NCBI GenBank assembly: GCA_002050365.1
Contig: MWYZ01000069.1
Location: forward strand, 1-63,658
Origin: Acidobacteria bacterium 28-1
Lineage (GTDB): Bacteria > Acidobacteriota > Blastocatellia > Pyrinomonadales > Pyrinomonadaceae
Direction of reading: 5' to 3'
DNA: 63,658 bases
In this document: piece by piece, positions 16,951 to 24,638 of the stretch
Layout: each line of letters opens with the position of its first letter
Numbering within the stretch: the first letter of the stretch is position 1
The notes under the pieces: model-generated
Seen by the model: the letters and a program-made list of their open reading frames with translations, nothing else
The model's database searches: none
Told to the model about the DNA's origin: nothing
Made by a program: the position numbers and the translations under genes

Positions 16951-17262
16951 TGCTCTCTCCTTGGGTTATGTAAAAAATGTGTTAAAACAAACTTACGAAA
17001 GAATTTTTACGCTAATAAACAGTGTGTGTCAAGAAATTTTTTAGCTAAACGGATTTTTTTATCGAAATAACAGAATTATTATTCGAAATTTGCTTTAAAA
17101 TGTAAAAAGATGATGATTACCGAAAGATAAAATCATCACCTAATTTTTATTTTTAGATAGAAATTTTTGAACTAAAACAAATCCAAAAATTCACTTTTAA
17201 AGTTGCTTTATCACTCATCAATCATGAAGCAATCTAAATTCTTTTTCAGCATTGTTGAGAAA
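16951..17262. other. Gap with weak terminator, otherwise empty
   Basis: This 312-base AT-rich stretch lies between two minus-strand genes. It should contain the promoter of the Ser-rich gene. The only structure seen is the stem at 17112-17137. Confidence 0.4.
17104..17137 (-). terminator. Weak terminator after the Bax-inhibitor-1 gene
   Basis: GATGATT (17112-17118) and AATCATC (17131-17137) form a 7-bp stem followed on the minus strand by five T's. It lies about 125 bases past the stop codon. Confidence 0.35.
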
Positions 17263-17973
17263 TTAATCTCTCGAACTAAAGATGCTCAAAATATACCAAA
17301 AAAGAAGCGCGACGCTGGCAAACAGTGAAAGTGATGCGGCAACGTGTTGGTCTGTGCGATAACGATGCAGAATGTTTGATGTATCATATAAAATCGCTGC
17401 GCCTGCAAACGCGACCATTACGAAAGCAAAAACACTTCCTAAACTAAATCCGAAAATTAACCCCGAAGCGATAAAGCCGAGAGCGACAAATCCGCCAACC
17501 ATTAAAATCGGACCTAAAAAAGAGAAATCTCTGCGCGTCAAAAAAACCACTGAAGTTAAACCCAGAAATAAACCGAGAGTAACGATTCCGGCTTTTACAA
17601 TTACGTCTGCGCCGGCGTAATAAGTCGATATATAAAGCAAAGGCACGAAAATAATCGTTTCCGCAACGACGTAAAGTGCCAAACCCATATACTGCATCGC
17701 TCTGGAAGTTTGCGAATTTGCCCACCAATTAGCAAGGAACGAAACGCCCATAAACAAAGCCAAAACGATAAACCACGAAAAGCTTCCGCCGAGCATTGTT
17801 TGAGCGATTGCTGCTGCCCCACCCGAAACAAACAGATAGGCTTCGAGCAGAATAAAAACAAGAACCGCACCTGCCAAATGCAGATAAGTTCTGCGAATAA
17901 ATGAAGCGCGTTCCTCGGGCAGAGCATTTGCCGCCATGTTGTTGCCGAATGTTGTTGTATAGGTCGTGTCCAT
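17263..17973 (-). CDS. Bax inhibitor-1 / YccA family membrane protein
   Basis: This 236-residue protein has seven hydrophobic segments from about residue 30 to the end. The family-typical final part is FAGAAILYDTSNILHRY, followed by the last membrane helix. Bacterial members (YccA/YetJ) are associated with FtsH control or pH-dependent calcium leak. Which applies here is unknown. GAGGTG precedes the ATG by 8 bases. A 10-bp inverted repeat lies just upstream at 18000-18030. Confidence 0.9.
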   Translation of the reverse strand: MDTTYTTTFGNNMAANALPEERASFIRRTYLHLAGAVLVFILLEAYLFVSGGAAAIAQTMLGGSFSWFIVLALFMGVSFLANWWANSQTSRAMQYMGLALYVVAETIIFVPLLYISTYYAGADVIVKAGIVTLGLFLGLTSVVFLTRRDFSFLGPILMVGGFVALGFIASGLIFGFSLGSVFAFVMVAFAGAAILYDTSNILHRYRTDQHVAASLSLFASVALLFWYILSIFSSRD

Positions 17974-18339
17974 AATTTTTCACCTCAAATTAACTTTTTA
18001 GATGCATTTTTTTTGAAAATAAATGCATCTTTATTTATTAGATAGTTGAAAATTGTATCATAAAATTTTATCAAAATTGTCAATAAATCAAAGTCGAATC
18101 AGGCGGTGAGATTTTAACAAAGCGAAATTAATTTGCAGCAAAAAGACAAAATTTTACTCATTTTGATTTAGGAAAACAATCGCTTGTGGTAAAATGCTTT
18201 GTCGAGTGTAGAAAATGTTCTGCAATTATCGGCACAAGGAAAAATTAGTGCTGAAAGTCGTTGTTTCAACCGGAAACTAATGTCTTTCGGTTCGGTAATT
18301 ATAAGACTGAAAAAGTCAAATTAAGCAAGCGAGGGGATT
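17974..18339. other. Intergenic region between divergent genes
   Basis: This 366-base AT-rich region must hold promoters for the Bax-inhibitor-1 gene (minus) and the Asn/Met-rich gene (plus). Apart from the inverted repeat at 18000-18030 and a possible -10 box TAAAAT near 18188, nothing clear is seen. Confidence 0.4.
18000..18030. promoter_or_regulatory. Perfect 10-bp inverted repeat, possible operator
   Basis: AGATGCATTT (18000-18009) faces AAATGCATCT (18021-18030) across 11 bases. It lies 27 bases upstream of the Bax-inhibitor-1 start and could be an operator or a leader hairpin. Confidence 0.4.
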
Positions 18340-18870
18340 ATGAAAAGAATGATAATGACAATAAGCGGTTTATTTTTGCTGACCGCTATGGTTTTAACCG
18401 GCATTTTATTTACCGGTCAAGATGTCCGCGGCGAAGGTTTTGATGGTAGCCAACAAAACAATAGCACGCAGAACGGAAACTCTAACAACTCCAAAAAGAA
18501 AAGCAAAAAGCCTAAAAAAAGTAAGAATAAGAACGGGAATATGAACGGGAATATGAACGGGAATATGAACGGGAATATGATGAATTCAAATTCGATGAAC
18601 GGAAATATGATGAATTCAAATATGGAAATGAATTCTAATATGATGAATTCAAACATGGAGATGAATTCTAATATGATGAACTCGAATATGGAGATGAACT
18701 CGAATTCGATGATGAATTCAAATATGAATTCTAATTCAATGATGAACTCTAATTCGATGAATTCAAATATGAACACTAATTCAAATCGAAGAACGAATTC
18801 GAATAGAAATTCAAACTCGAATTCTAATACAAATTCCAATACGAATAGCAATACTCCTCCGAGACTTTAA
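18340..18870 (+). CDS. Exported Asn/Met/Ser-rich repeat protein
   Basis: This 176-residue protein has an N-terminal signal peptide or anchor (residues 1-31, hydrophobic GLFLLTAMVLTGILF). A Lys-rich segment (about 50-63) follows. The rest is built only from N, M, S, G, T and E, including NGNM repeats and three copies of an 11-residue unit MMNSNMEMNSN. GAGGGG precedes the ATG. The Met-rich repeats recall periplasmic copper-binding tails, but no known domain is seen. The DNA underneath is a tandem repeat (12- and 33-base units), so length variation between strains is expected. Confidence 0.7.
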   Translation: MKRMIMTISGLFLLTAMVLTGILFTGQDVRGEGFDGSQQNNSTQNGNSNNSKKKSKKPKKSKNKNGNMNGNMNGNMNGNMMNSNSMNGNMMNSNMEMNSNMMNSNMEMNSNMMNSNMEMNSNSMMNSNMNSNSMMNSNSMNSNMNTNSNRRTNSNRNSNSNSNTNSNTNSNTPPRL

Positions 18871-18903
18871 GAATCGGGGCAAATTGTTTTCGTTTAAAAA
18901 TTG

Positions 18904-18969
18904 TAAGCGAGGATTTCTTTTACATTAGTTTCGATAAATTCGTTACTATCGAGAAGAAATTCTCGCTTA
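18904..18969. repeat. 66-base hairpin element
   Basis: Outer arms 18904-18919 and 18954-18969 (16 bp, one G:U-type mismatch) and inner arms 18931-18936 and 18947-18952 form one long hairpin in the gap after the Asn/Met-rich gene. It could act as a terminator, although no T-run follows. Confidence 0.55.
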
Positions 18970-19028
18970 AATTTTGATGAACCAATTTTTTAGGATTAGT
19001 ATTGTATCTTAAAAATCAATTTCAATTT

Positions 19029-19135
19029 AATAGGACTTTCGCTTGAGAACCAACTTACAACAACTTACGAGCAAGAATAATCTGCCTAACTCTTTTATTT
19101 GCAATAAGCCTGCTTTCACAAGCGAAAGTCCTATT
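19029..19135. repeat. MITE-like element with 17-bp terminal inverted repeats
   Basis: AATAGGACTTTCGCTTG (19029-19045) and its exact reverse complement (19119-19135) bound a 73-base AT-rich interior with no reading frame. The size and perfect ends recall a miniature inverted-repeat element. No target duplication is evident apart from flanking TTTAA/TTAA-like bases. Confidence 0.5.
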
Positions 19136-19138
19136 TAA

Positions 19139-19447
19139 TTAACTTTCATCAGATAGTTTCGCGGCAATCACATCAACCATTTCAATCTTCGGCGGCGATG
19201 AAAAAAGTTCAACGGCTTTTGCCATCAACGCGGCGGCGACTTTGCCGTTCAAATGCGCATCGCGTCCCAATTCATCTTCAAAAGCGTCGAAAATTCCAAA
19301 AGTCGAATCGTCAAATTTCAATGCAAACCAAACGATTGTTTCCGGTTCTTCATTAACCAAACCCAAACCGCCGTTCAAGAATTCCTCAACCTCCGCTTCC
19401 TTTCCAGCTATCGCCTCTAATCTAACAAATAACCCTTTCTTAACCAT
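19139..19447 (-). CDS. Antibiotic biosynthesis monooxygenase (ABM) fold protein
   Basis: This 102-residue protein has the dimeric alpha-beta barrel pattern of the ABM/quinol monooxygenase group: GLFVRLEAIAGKEAEVEEFL, then WFALKFDDSTFGIFDAFEDE, then a helix before a final strand. Members include quinol oxygenases and heme-degrading proteins, and the substrate here is unknown. GAGGAG lies 8 bases before the ATG. It is a single gene, not in an operon. Confidence 0.75.
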   Translation of the reverse strand: MVKKGLFVRLEAIAGKEAEVEEFLNGGLGLVNEEPETIVWFALKFDDSTFGIFDAFEDELGRDAHLNGKVAAALMAKAVELFSSPPKIEMVDVIAAKLSDES

Positions 19448-19540
19448 AAAAATTTGCTCCTCAAAATGTTTGTTTTGTGAGCTTCAACAGTATCAATCCC
19501 AGACGACAAACACAAAAATGGTAAATCCAAATACAAATTA

Positions 19541-19568
19541 AAAAGGCGATTCAATTTGAATCGCCTTT
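19541..19568 (-). terminator. Intrinsic terminator of the fibronectin-like gene
   Basis: The 13-bp arms AAAGGCGATTCAA and TTGAATCGCCTTT are almost contiguous. On the minus strand they are followed by a T-rich run. The stem sequence is nearly the same as in the terminator at 20162-20190. Confidence 0.7.
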
Positions 19569-19606
19569 GATTTCTGTTTATTTCTTCTTGACTTTGAGAT
19601 TTGTCT

Positions 19607-20113
19607 TTATTTTCTGATAACGCGCAAGATTTCAGACGGCGCGCTTTCAGTTCCTTTTGAATCAACGGCGCGAACGTAATAAAAATAAATCTCGCCCGAC
19701 TGCACGCCTTCGTCCTTATATTCTGTCGTCGGCAGCGGTTCCTTGTTGCGGCGTTCCCACTGTTTGAGCGGCACGTCTTTATCGGCGGAGCGATACATAT
19801 TGTAGCCGACAAAATCAACGAGCGGATTTTGCGCGTGACGATTGCCCGCGTGGTCGGTGAAAGTGGTTTTCGGCATAACCGGCGCGGTTTCATTACCGTC
19901 AGCGTCAACCTGCGTGAGCCTGTAGTAATAACGCTCGCCGAGTTCGGCGGCTTGGTCATTAAAATTACCGTCCTGAATTGGCTCATCCGTCAATCTCTCC
20001 CAAAATATAAAAGGCAGATTCTCATTGACCGAGCGGTAGACGTGAAAACCGACGTATTTTTTATCAATTTTCTGCAAAAGTTTTCGCTTCAGCTTATTTT
20101 TATGTTTGTTCAT
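19607..20113 (-). CDS. Protein with two fibronectin type III-like modules
   Basis: This 168-residue protein contains a duplicated module. GFHVYRSVNENLP...ERYYYRLTQVDADGNETAP (about 21-82) is repeated as GYNMYRSADKDVP...YFYYVRAVDSKGTESAP (about 101-162). This is the Fn3-like pattern common in secreted proteins. No signal peptide is seen, and the N-terminus is very basic (MNKHKNKLKRKLLQK), so location is unclear. It has its own terminator. Confidence 0.65.
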   Translation of the reverse strand: MNKHKNKLKRKLLQKIDKKYVGFHVYRSVNENLPFIFWERLTDEPIQDGNFNDQAAELGERYYYRLTQVDADGNETAPVMPKTTFTDHAGNRHAQNPLVDFVGYNMYRSADKDVPLKQWERRNKEPLPTTEYKDEGVQSGEIYFYYVRAVDSKGTESAPSEILRVIRK

Positions 20114-20161
20114 ACTTTTACCTGATTACCAAATACAAAAGAAAACTTCAATCCATAAAAC

Positions 20162-20190
20162 AAAAAAGGCGACTCGTTTTGAATCGCCTT
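20162..20190 (-). terminator. Intrinsic terminator of the small Cys/Trp-rich gene
   Basis: AAGGCGACTC (20166-20175) pairs with GAATCGCCTT (20181-20190) with one G:U pair. Six T's follow on the minus strand. Confidence 0.7.
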
Positions 20191-20202
20191 AGAAATAAAA
20201 AA

Positions 20203-20418
20203 TCACCAATACCAATTAGCCGTGCTTGGATGAATATAAGGAAAGCAATGTGCTTCGCCTTTTAAAATCGCTTGTCGAGATTTTCGACGTTCCCGACGAT
20301 TCAAATAATTTCGATACCAATGCGGCGGAACGCCGTAACCGTAACAACAACCGCGTTCGCTCCGTTTCCAGCATTTAATGCCTCCGCCGGAAACTGTAAT
20401 CCATTTCTTTTTTGCCAT
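20203..20418 (-). CDS. Small Cys/Trp/Arg-rich protein of unknown function
   Basis: This 71-residue protein has a strong ribosome binding site (AGGAGGG, 4 bases before ATG) and a dedicated terminator, so it is probably real. It has four Cys (one CC pair), a basic middle (RRERRKSRQ) and an aromatic end. No family was recognised. Confidence 0.55.
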   Translation of the reverse strand: MAKKKWITVSGGGIKCWKRSERGCCYGYGVPPHWYRNYLNRRERRKSRQAILKGEAHCFPYIHPSTANWYW

Positions 20419-20504
20419 TTTCCCTCCTGTAAGTTTTCTTACAGAAAGGGAAGTTTGTATTTGAGTTTCATATTAAACTAATGGTCTTCAAATCGTTTTT
20501 ATAA

Positions 20505-20626
20505 CTATCTTCGCCGTGGATTTTCTTCGAGTTGACGCAGATGCTCAACGATTCTGTCGTGCGTTTTTCCCGAAATGCTTTCGAGTTCTTTGACGGCGGA
20601 TTTACGAGAACAATTTTATACGGCAT
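20505..20626 (-). pseudogene. Broken RelE/ParE-type toxin
   Basis: The start MPYKIV overlaps the antitoxin stop as TAATG, the usual coupling. One base is then missing. In the next frame the family sequence continues as SRKSAVKELESISGKTHD and VEHLRQLEENPRRR before a stop. A full RelE toxin has about 85-95 residues, so the gene has both a frameshift and a truncated C-terminus and lacks the catalytic end. The antitoxin beside it is intact. Confidence 0.6.
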
Positions 20627-20832
20627 TACTTTTTCGCCGAACGCTTTGCCAGATAATCGTCGAGCGAAACGGTCGGCTCTGTCTTTCGCTTTTCGATAAT
20701 GACGGCGTAGCGCAAATCTTCGGCAAGTTTTTTATCTTCGAGAAGTCTATTGATAAACGCTTCGCGCTCGCTCTTTTTCAAGGCTTGAAATGCGGTGTAG
20801 AAAACTTTGGCAGTGGCTTGCGATTGTGTCAT
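20626..20832 (-). CDS. Orphan antitoxin
   Basis: This 68-residue protein (MTQSQATAKVFYTAFQALKK, with later SLDDYLAKR) has the size and helix-tail plan of antitoxins paired with RelE toxins. The toxin frame that follows by TAATG overlap is broken. A -10 box TATAAT lies close upstream. The DNA-binding type is not clear. Confidence 0.6.
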   Translation of the reverse strand: MTQSQATAKVFYTAFQALKKSEREAFINRLLEDKKLAEDLRYAVIIEKRKTEPTVSLDDYLAKRSAKK

Positions 20833-20841
20833 AACGAGAGA

Positions 20842-20847
20842 ATTATA
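20842..20847 (-). promoter_or_regulatory. Possible -10 box for the orphan antitoxin
   Basis: TATAAT on the minus strand lies 9 bases before the ATG, which would give an almost leaderless mRNA. No good -35 box was found. Confidence 0.35.
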
Positions 20848-20902
20848 GCATCAAAGGCGAATGAATTTAGAATAAATTTATTTTTAAAGACGTTAAAAAT
20901 AT

Positions 20903-21100
20903 TTAATTTTTTTCAAGATATTTCAACTCTGCTATAACGCTTCTATTGAAAAGGAAATAATCAGCATTATCTGGTCTTTTACTTTCACCGACGAAAATGT
21001 CATTAAAAATTTTACTAATGAGTTCTCCGCCAAAATCTTCAACAAATTCATTGAAGAATTTTTCGACATCTATATCTGAAGGCGGTTCGTAAGTTTGCAT
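20903..21100 (-). CDS. Short hypothetical protein, perhaps truncated
   Basis: This 65-residue frame ends SVIAELKYLEKN at an A-rich stretch. It reads like the N-terminal part of a longer protein rather than a complete one. There is no recognisable family or strong ribosome binding site. The AT-rich stretch downstream shows no clear continuation in another frame. Confidence 0.4.
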   Translation of the reverse strand: MQTYEPPSDIDVEKFFNEFVEDFGGELISKIFNDIFVGESKRPDNADYFLFNRSVIAELKYLEKN

Positions 21101-21127
21101 TTCTAAAATACCTTCTTCCTTATAACC

Positions 21128-21157
21128 AAAAAAGGGACGAGAACAAACCTCGCCCCT
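21128..21157 (-). terminator. Intrinsic terminator of pckG
   Basis: Arms AGGGACGAG (21133-21141) and CTCGCCCCT (21149-21157) pair with one G:U. Six T's follow on the minus strand. It lies 24 bases past the pckG stop. Confidence 0.8.
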
Positions 21158-21180
21158 ACAAAAATAATTTGCTATACGGT

Positions 21181-23106
21181 TTACGCTTGTTGCGGCACGG
21201 CACGAACAGCTTCTTTTTCTTTCGTTTCCTGGAAAGTTTTGTCAGCCGGTTCAGGGCGCGGTGCCGCCAAACCTAATTCGGGCGAACGCCAGAGGTTTGA
21301 AACCAGAAGCTCGCGGATGAAAGTCATTTCTTTCGGCAGACGGTCGTAGAGTTTGAAAAACAAATCGTCGTGCGAAGCGATTTCCTTAATCCACGAATCG
21401 CGGTCGAGATTCATTACTTTTTCAAAATCTTCTTTGGTGAAGTCTTCCATTCCGCGCCAGTCCATATCGTCGTAACGCGGCATCCAGCCCAAAGGCGTTT
21501 CCACACCGATTGATTTGCCGCGCGAGCGTTCGACAATCCATTTCAGGACGCGCATATTTTCGCCGAAGCCCGCCCAGAGGAATTTATCGTCTTCGCCTTT
21601 GCGAAACCAATTAACCGAAAAAATACGCGGAGGTTCGGGAATGTTGCGCCCGAAGTCGAGCCAATGACTAAAATAATCGCCCATATGGTAGCCAGCGAAC
21701 GGAAGCATTGCGAACGGGTCGCGGCGGACTTCGCCGACGTTGCCGAAAGCGGCGGCGGTCATTTCCGAACCCATTGTCGCCGCCATATAAACGCCGAACG
21801 CCCAATTGAATGACTGTTGGATTAAAGGAACAACGCTGTTTCGTCTGCCGCCGAAGATGAATGCCGAAACGGGAACGCCTTTCGGGTTATCAAATTCTGA
21901 ATCTATGACCGGACATTGAATACTCGGCGCGGTGAAACGCGAATTCGGATGCGCGGCTTTTTTATCCGAGTCCGGTGTCCAATCGTTGCCTTGCCAGTCA
22001 ATCGTGTGCGCCGGCGGTTCGCCGTCCATTCCTTCCCACCAGACATCGCCGTCATCGGTCAAAGCGACGTTCGTGAAAATCGTGTTTTCACGAATCGTTT
22101 CCATCGCGTTCGGATTCGTTTTAAAATTTGTTCCCGGGGCCACGCCGAAAAATCCGGCTTCGGGGTTAATGGCGTGAAGTTGTCCGTTTTCGTCCGGCTT
22201 AATCCAGGCGATGTCATCGCCGACTGTTGTAACTTCCCAGCCTTCTTCTTGAAAAGGCTTTGGCGGAATGAGCATCGCAAAATTCGTTTTTCCGCAAGCC
22301 GACGGGAATGCGGCGCAGACGTAATCCTTTTGTCCGTCAGGCGATTTTACGCCGACGATTAACATATGTTCGGCGAGCCAGCCTTGCTCGTGTCCCAATG
22401 TCGAAGCAATTCGCAGAGCAAGACATTTTTTGCCTAACAAAGCATTTCCGCCATAGCCAGATCCGTAACTCCAAATTGTTCTTTCTTCTGGAAAATGGAC
22501 GATATATTTATCTTTCGGGTCTGGCGAGCAAGCCCATGCGACATCTTTTTCACCTTCGGCAAGCGGCATTCCGACTGAATGCAAGCAATAAACAAATTCG
22601 CCATTACCTAAGGCTTCGAGAGCTTTGTCGCCCATTCGAGTCATCAGTTTCATATTGACGACTACGTAAGGTGAATCAGTAAGCTGCACGCCGAATTGCG
22701 AAATCGGCGAGCCAATCGGTCCCATACAAAATGGAATGACATACATCGTTCTGCCCTTCATCGAACCGTCGAAACGCGGTGATAAAGTCGCTTTCATTTC
22801 CTGCGGATTCATCCAATTATTGGTCGGTCCGGCATCAGTTTTGCTGCGTGAACAGATATATGTGCGGTCTTCAACGCGGGCAACATCGGACGGATGGGAA
22901 CGCGCCAGAAATGAGTTCGGGCGTTTTTCAGGATTGAGGCGAATGAATGTTCCTGTTTGAACCATCTCTTCGCTAATACGGTCGTATTCTTCCTGCGAAC
23001 CATCGCACCAATAAACCTCATCGGGTTTGCACAGTTCAGCCATTCCCGTTACCCAACGTATCAACTCCGAGTTTTTTACATTTGATGGAATGTTTAAGTT
23101 ATCCAT
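21181..23106 (-). CDS. pckG: Phosphoenolpyruvate carboxykinase (GTP)
   Basis: This gluconeogenic enzyme converts oxaloacetate and GTP to PEP. The 641 residues contain the P-loop-like [13 protein letters not shown], the metal and substrate regions ([16 protein letters not shown], and the guanine-site part FNWAFGVY), and a GTP-type N-terminus ([20 protein letters not shown]). A GGAG site lies 8 bases before the ATG. It is a single-gene transcript with its own terminator. Confidence 0.97.
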   Translation of the reverse strand: MDNLNIPSNVKNSELIRWVTGMAELCKPDEVYWCDGSQEEYDRISEEMVQTGTFIRLNPEKRPNSFLARSHPSDVARVEDRTYICSRSKTDAGPTNNWMNPQEMKATLSPRFDGSMKGRTMYVIPFCMGPIGSPISQFGVQLTDSPYVVVNMKLMTRMGDKALEALGNGEFVYCLHSVGMPLAEGEKDVAWACSPDPKDKYIVHFPEERTIWSYGSGYGGNALLGKKCLALRIASTLGHEQGWLAEHMLIVGVKSPDGQKDYVCAAFPSACGKTNFAMLIPPKPFQEEGWEVTTVGDDIAWIKPDENGQLHAINPEAGFFGVAPGTNFKTNPNAMETIRENTIFTNVALTDDGDVWWEGMDGEPPAHTIDWQGNDWTPDSDKKAAHPNSRFTAPSIQCPVIDSEFDNPKGVPVSAFIFGGRRNSVVPLIQQSFNWAFGVYMAATMGSEMTAAAFGNVGEVRRDPFAMLPFAGYHMGDYFSHWLDFGRNIPEPPRIFSVNWFRKGEDDKFLWAGFGENMRVLKWIVERSRGKSIGVETPLGWMPRYDDMDWRGMEDFTKEDFEKVMNLDRDSWIKEIASHDDLFFKLYDRLPKEMTFIRELLVSNLWRSPELGLAAPRPEPADKTFQETKEKEAVRAVPQQA

Positions 23107-23215
23107 TTTGATTTCTCCAAAAATGTTCGATAAAGATTTAAAAACAGATTAAAAAACTTGAATGAAATATGCGAGCAAGCAAGTCGTTAATCGAAAGTTT
23201 TTGGTAGTCTAACAC

Positions 23216-23309
23216 AAAAAGATTTGAGCCACTAAAAGACACGAAAGAACGCAAATAAATTATCAAATTTTCGTATTTTTTTATTTAATCTGACGGCTCA
23301 AATCTTTTT
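23216..23309 (-). terminator. Long-loop inverted repeat at the end of the EamA gene
   Basis: AAAAAGATTTGAGCC (23216-23230) and its exact complement (23295-23309) enclose 64 bases. The right arm is in the 3' end of the transporter gene. On the minus strand the stem ends in five T's, so it may end that transcript. Confidence 0.4.
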
Positions 23310-24177
23310 GGTTTGATTTTATAGTGTGAAATATAACTGCCGCGATGATAACTGCACCGCCGACAATCGCCCAAATGCTTGGACGTTCGCCGATGATGAG
23401 AAAAACCCATATTGGATTGAGAAGCGGTTCGATAAAACCGATGATACTCGCGTCTAACGAGCGCACACCGCCAGCAATGCCGTTGGTAAATAAAACATAA
23501 GCGATACCGATTTGAAAAATTCCCAAAAATAGAATTGCCAAGATATCATTAGAATTTATTTGCGCGGGAGGATTACTAAAAATAAGTGGAAGCATCAGCA
23601 GAACGATTAAAATATTGCCATAGAAAACCGACAGCGCCGGATTTTTTTGCAGCGAACGCGGATGTCTTAATAAAATGAAGTAAAGCCCGAAAAATAAACC
23701 TGAAACAAGCGCAGCGACGTTTCCCCAAAATACATTGGCGGCGAGTTTGTTTTCAGCATTTTGCGGTTCGAGAAAAAACAAACTCATTCCCATTAAGCAA
23801 ATCACAACTGTTATTAAATCATCCACGCGAAATTTTTCCTTTAAGATAAATGGTGCGAGAATCAAAATATAAATCGGTGCGGTATATTGCAGAAAAATCG
23901 CGTTTGCGGCGGTCGTGTTTTTGTTTGCATAAACAAAACAAGTTAATGTTCCTGCATAGAGAAATGAAGTCAAAAGTGTAAACTTGTCGAGTTTTAAACC
24001 TTTTTTATATGTAAAAACCGCAACCGTAATCGCCGCAAAAAGCGAGCGTCCGAGATTGACGGCAAAGGCATCGAGCGTCGTCAATTTGATTAAAACTCCG
24101 CCCGTACTCCAAAGTAAAACCGCCAACAGAACAAATGCTATTGGCGGAAAGTTTGTGTTCTGATTTTCTGCTTTCAA
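23281..24177 (-). CDS. EamA/DMT family transporter
   Basis: This 298-residue protein has ten hydrophobic segments in two EamA halves (about 10-140 and 155-290). It includes LLWSTGGVLIKL near the start and the second-half motif LDASIIGFIEPLLNPIWVFL. Family members export metabolites or amino acids. The substrate is unknown. It lies alone between pckG and the toxin-antitoxin pair. Confidence 0.88.
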   Translation of the reverse strand: MKAENQNTNFPPIAFVLLAVLLWSTGGVLIKLTTLDAFAVNLGRSLFAAITVAVFTYKKGLKLDKFTLLTSFLYAGTLTCFVYANKNTTAANAIFLQYTAPIYILILAPFILKEKFRVDDLITVVICLMGMSLFFLEPQNAENKLAANVFWGNVAALVSGLFFGLYFILLRHPRSLQKNPALSVFYGNILIVLLMLPLIFSNPPAQINSNDILAILFLGIFQIGIAYVLFTNGIAGGVRSLDASIIGFIEPLLNPIWVFLIIGERPSIWAIVGGAVIIAAVIFHTIKSNQKDLSRQIK

Positions 24178-24184
24178 AATTTGA

Positions 24185-24388
24185 TTAGACTCTCTTTTTC
24201 TTTAATCCGAGTTCCTTGGCGACATCATCGAAAGAGCGACCCTTTTGATTGCGCGAATCGGCTTTTGCTTGGCGCAAGGCGAGCAGGTCGTGATAATCTT
24301 CTAATTCTTCCTGCATCCGAACGAAATCTTTATAAGGAATAACGGCAAATTCCTTCTTGCCGCGCTTTTCGATTATTTGTGCGTTCAT
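24185..24388 (-). CDS. Antitoxin of a toxin-first RelE pair
   Basis: Starting at MNAQIIEKRGKKEFAVIPYKDF this is a 67-residue protein with a Phd/YefM-like N-terminal plan (beta strand FAVIPY, then helix). An earlier in-frame ATG would overlap the toxin. The toxin stop and this ATG are separated by one base, so translation is coupled. The order toxin then antitoxin is the reverse of most type II pairs. Confidence 0.65.
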   Translation of the reverse strand: MNAQIIEKRGKKEFAVIPYKDFVRMQEELEDYHDLLALRQAKADSRNQKGRSFDDVAKELGLKKKRV

Positions 24389-24389
24389 T

Positions 24390-24638
24390 TTACCTGTAAA
24401 CCTCTCTTCGATGTAAAATCCGAAAGATAGTAATTTTGTTTCTGGATGCTTCAAAAAGAATCCGCCAATCGCCGATTCGCAAACGATATTCGGGTGAAAA
24501 ATTCGTCAACTTTTTTATATCACCAACTAAGCCGTCCTCCAAAGCGAAAATCGCGTCGGCAATTTTCTGCGCGTCGGACTTGGGTATATTAGACAAATCC
24601 TTTTCGGCACGTTTGCGAATTTCAATTTCGTATTTCAC
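24390..24638 (-). CDS. RelE/ParE family toxin
   Basis: This 82-residue protein shows the RelE plan: YEIEIRKRAEKDLSNIPKSD, a helix, then YRLRIGDWRILFEA and ITIFRILHRREVYR with the terminal HRREVYR typical of the family. RelE enzymes cut mRNA at the ribosome. The GTG start overlaps the stop of the upstream [2Fe-2S] gene (TAGTG), so the pair is coupled to a housekeeping-type gene. Confidence 0.8.
   Translation of the reverse strand: MKYEIEIRKRAEKDLSNIPKSDAQKIADAIFALEDGLVGDIKKLTNFSPEYRLRIGDWRILFEASRNKITIFRILHRREVYR

Noticed and set aside
16238..17044. 268-codon plus-strand frame opposite the Ser-rich gene
   Set aside because: Its Asp/Leu/Pro-rich product is the mirror of Ser/Lys codons. The minus-strand frame has a strong ribosome binding site and a tidy start.
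18417..18851. 144-codon minus-strand frame of Phe/Glu/Ile repeats
   Set aside because: It is the antisense of the Asn/Met repeats and has no start signal. The plus frame has a signal peptide and GAGGGG site.
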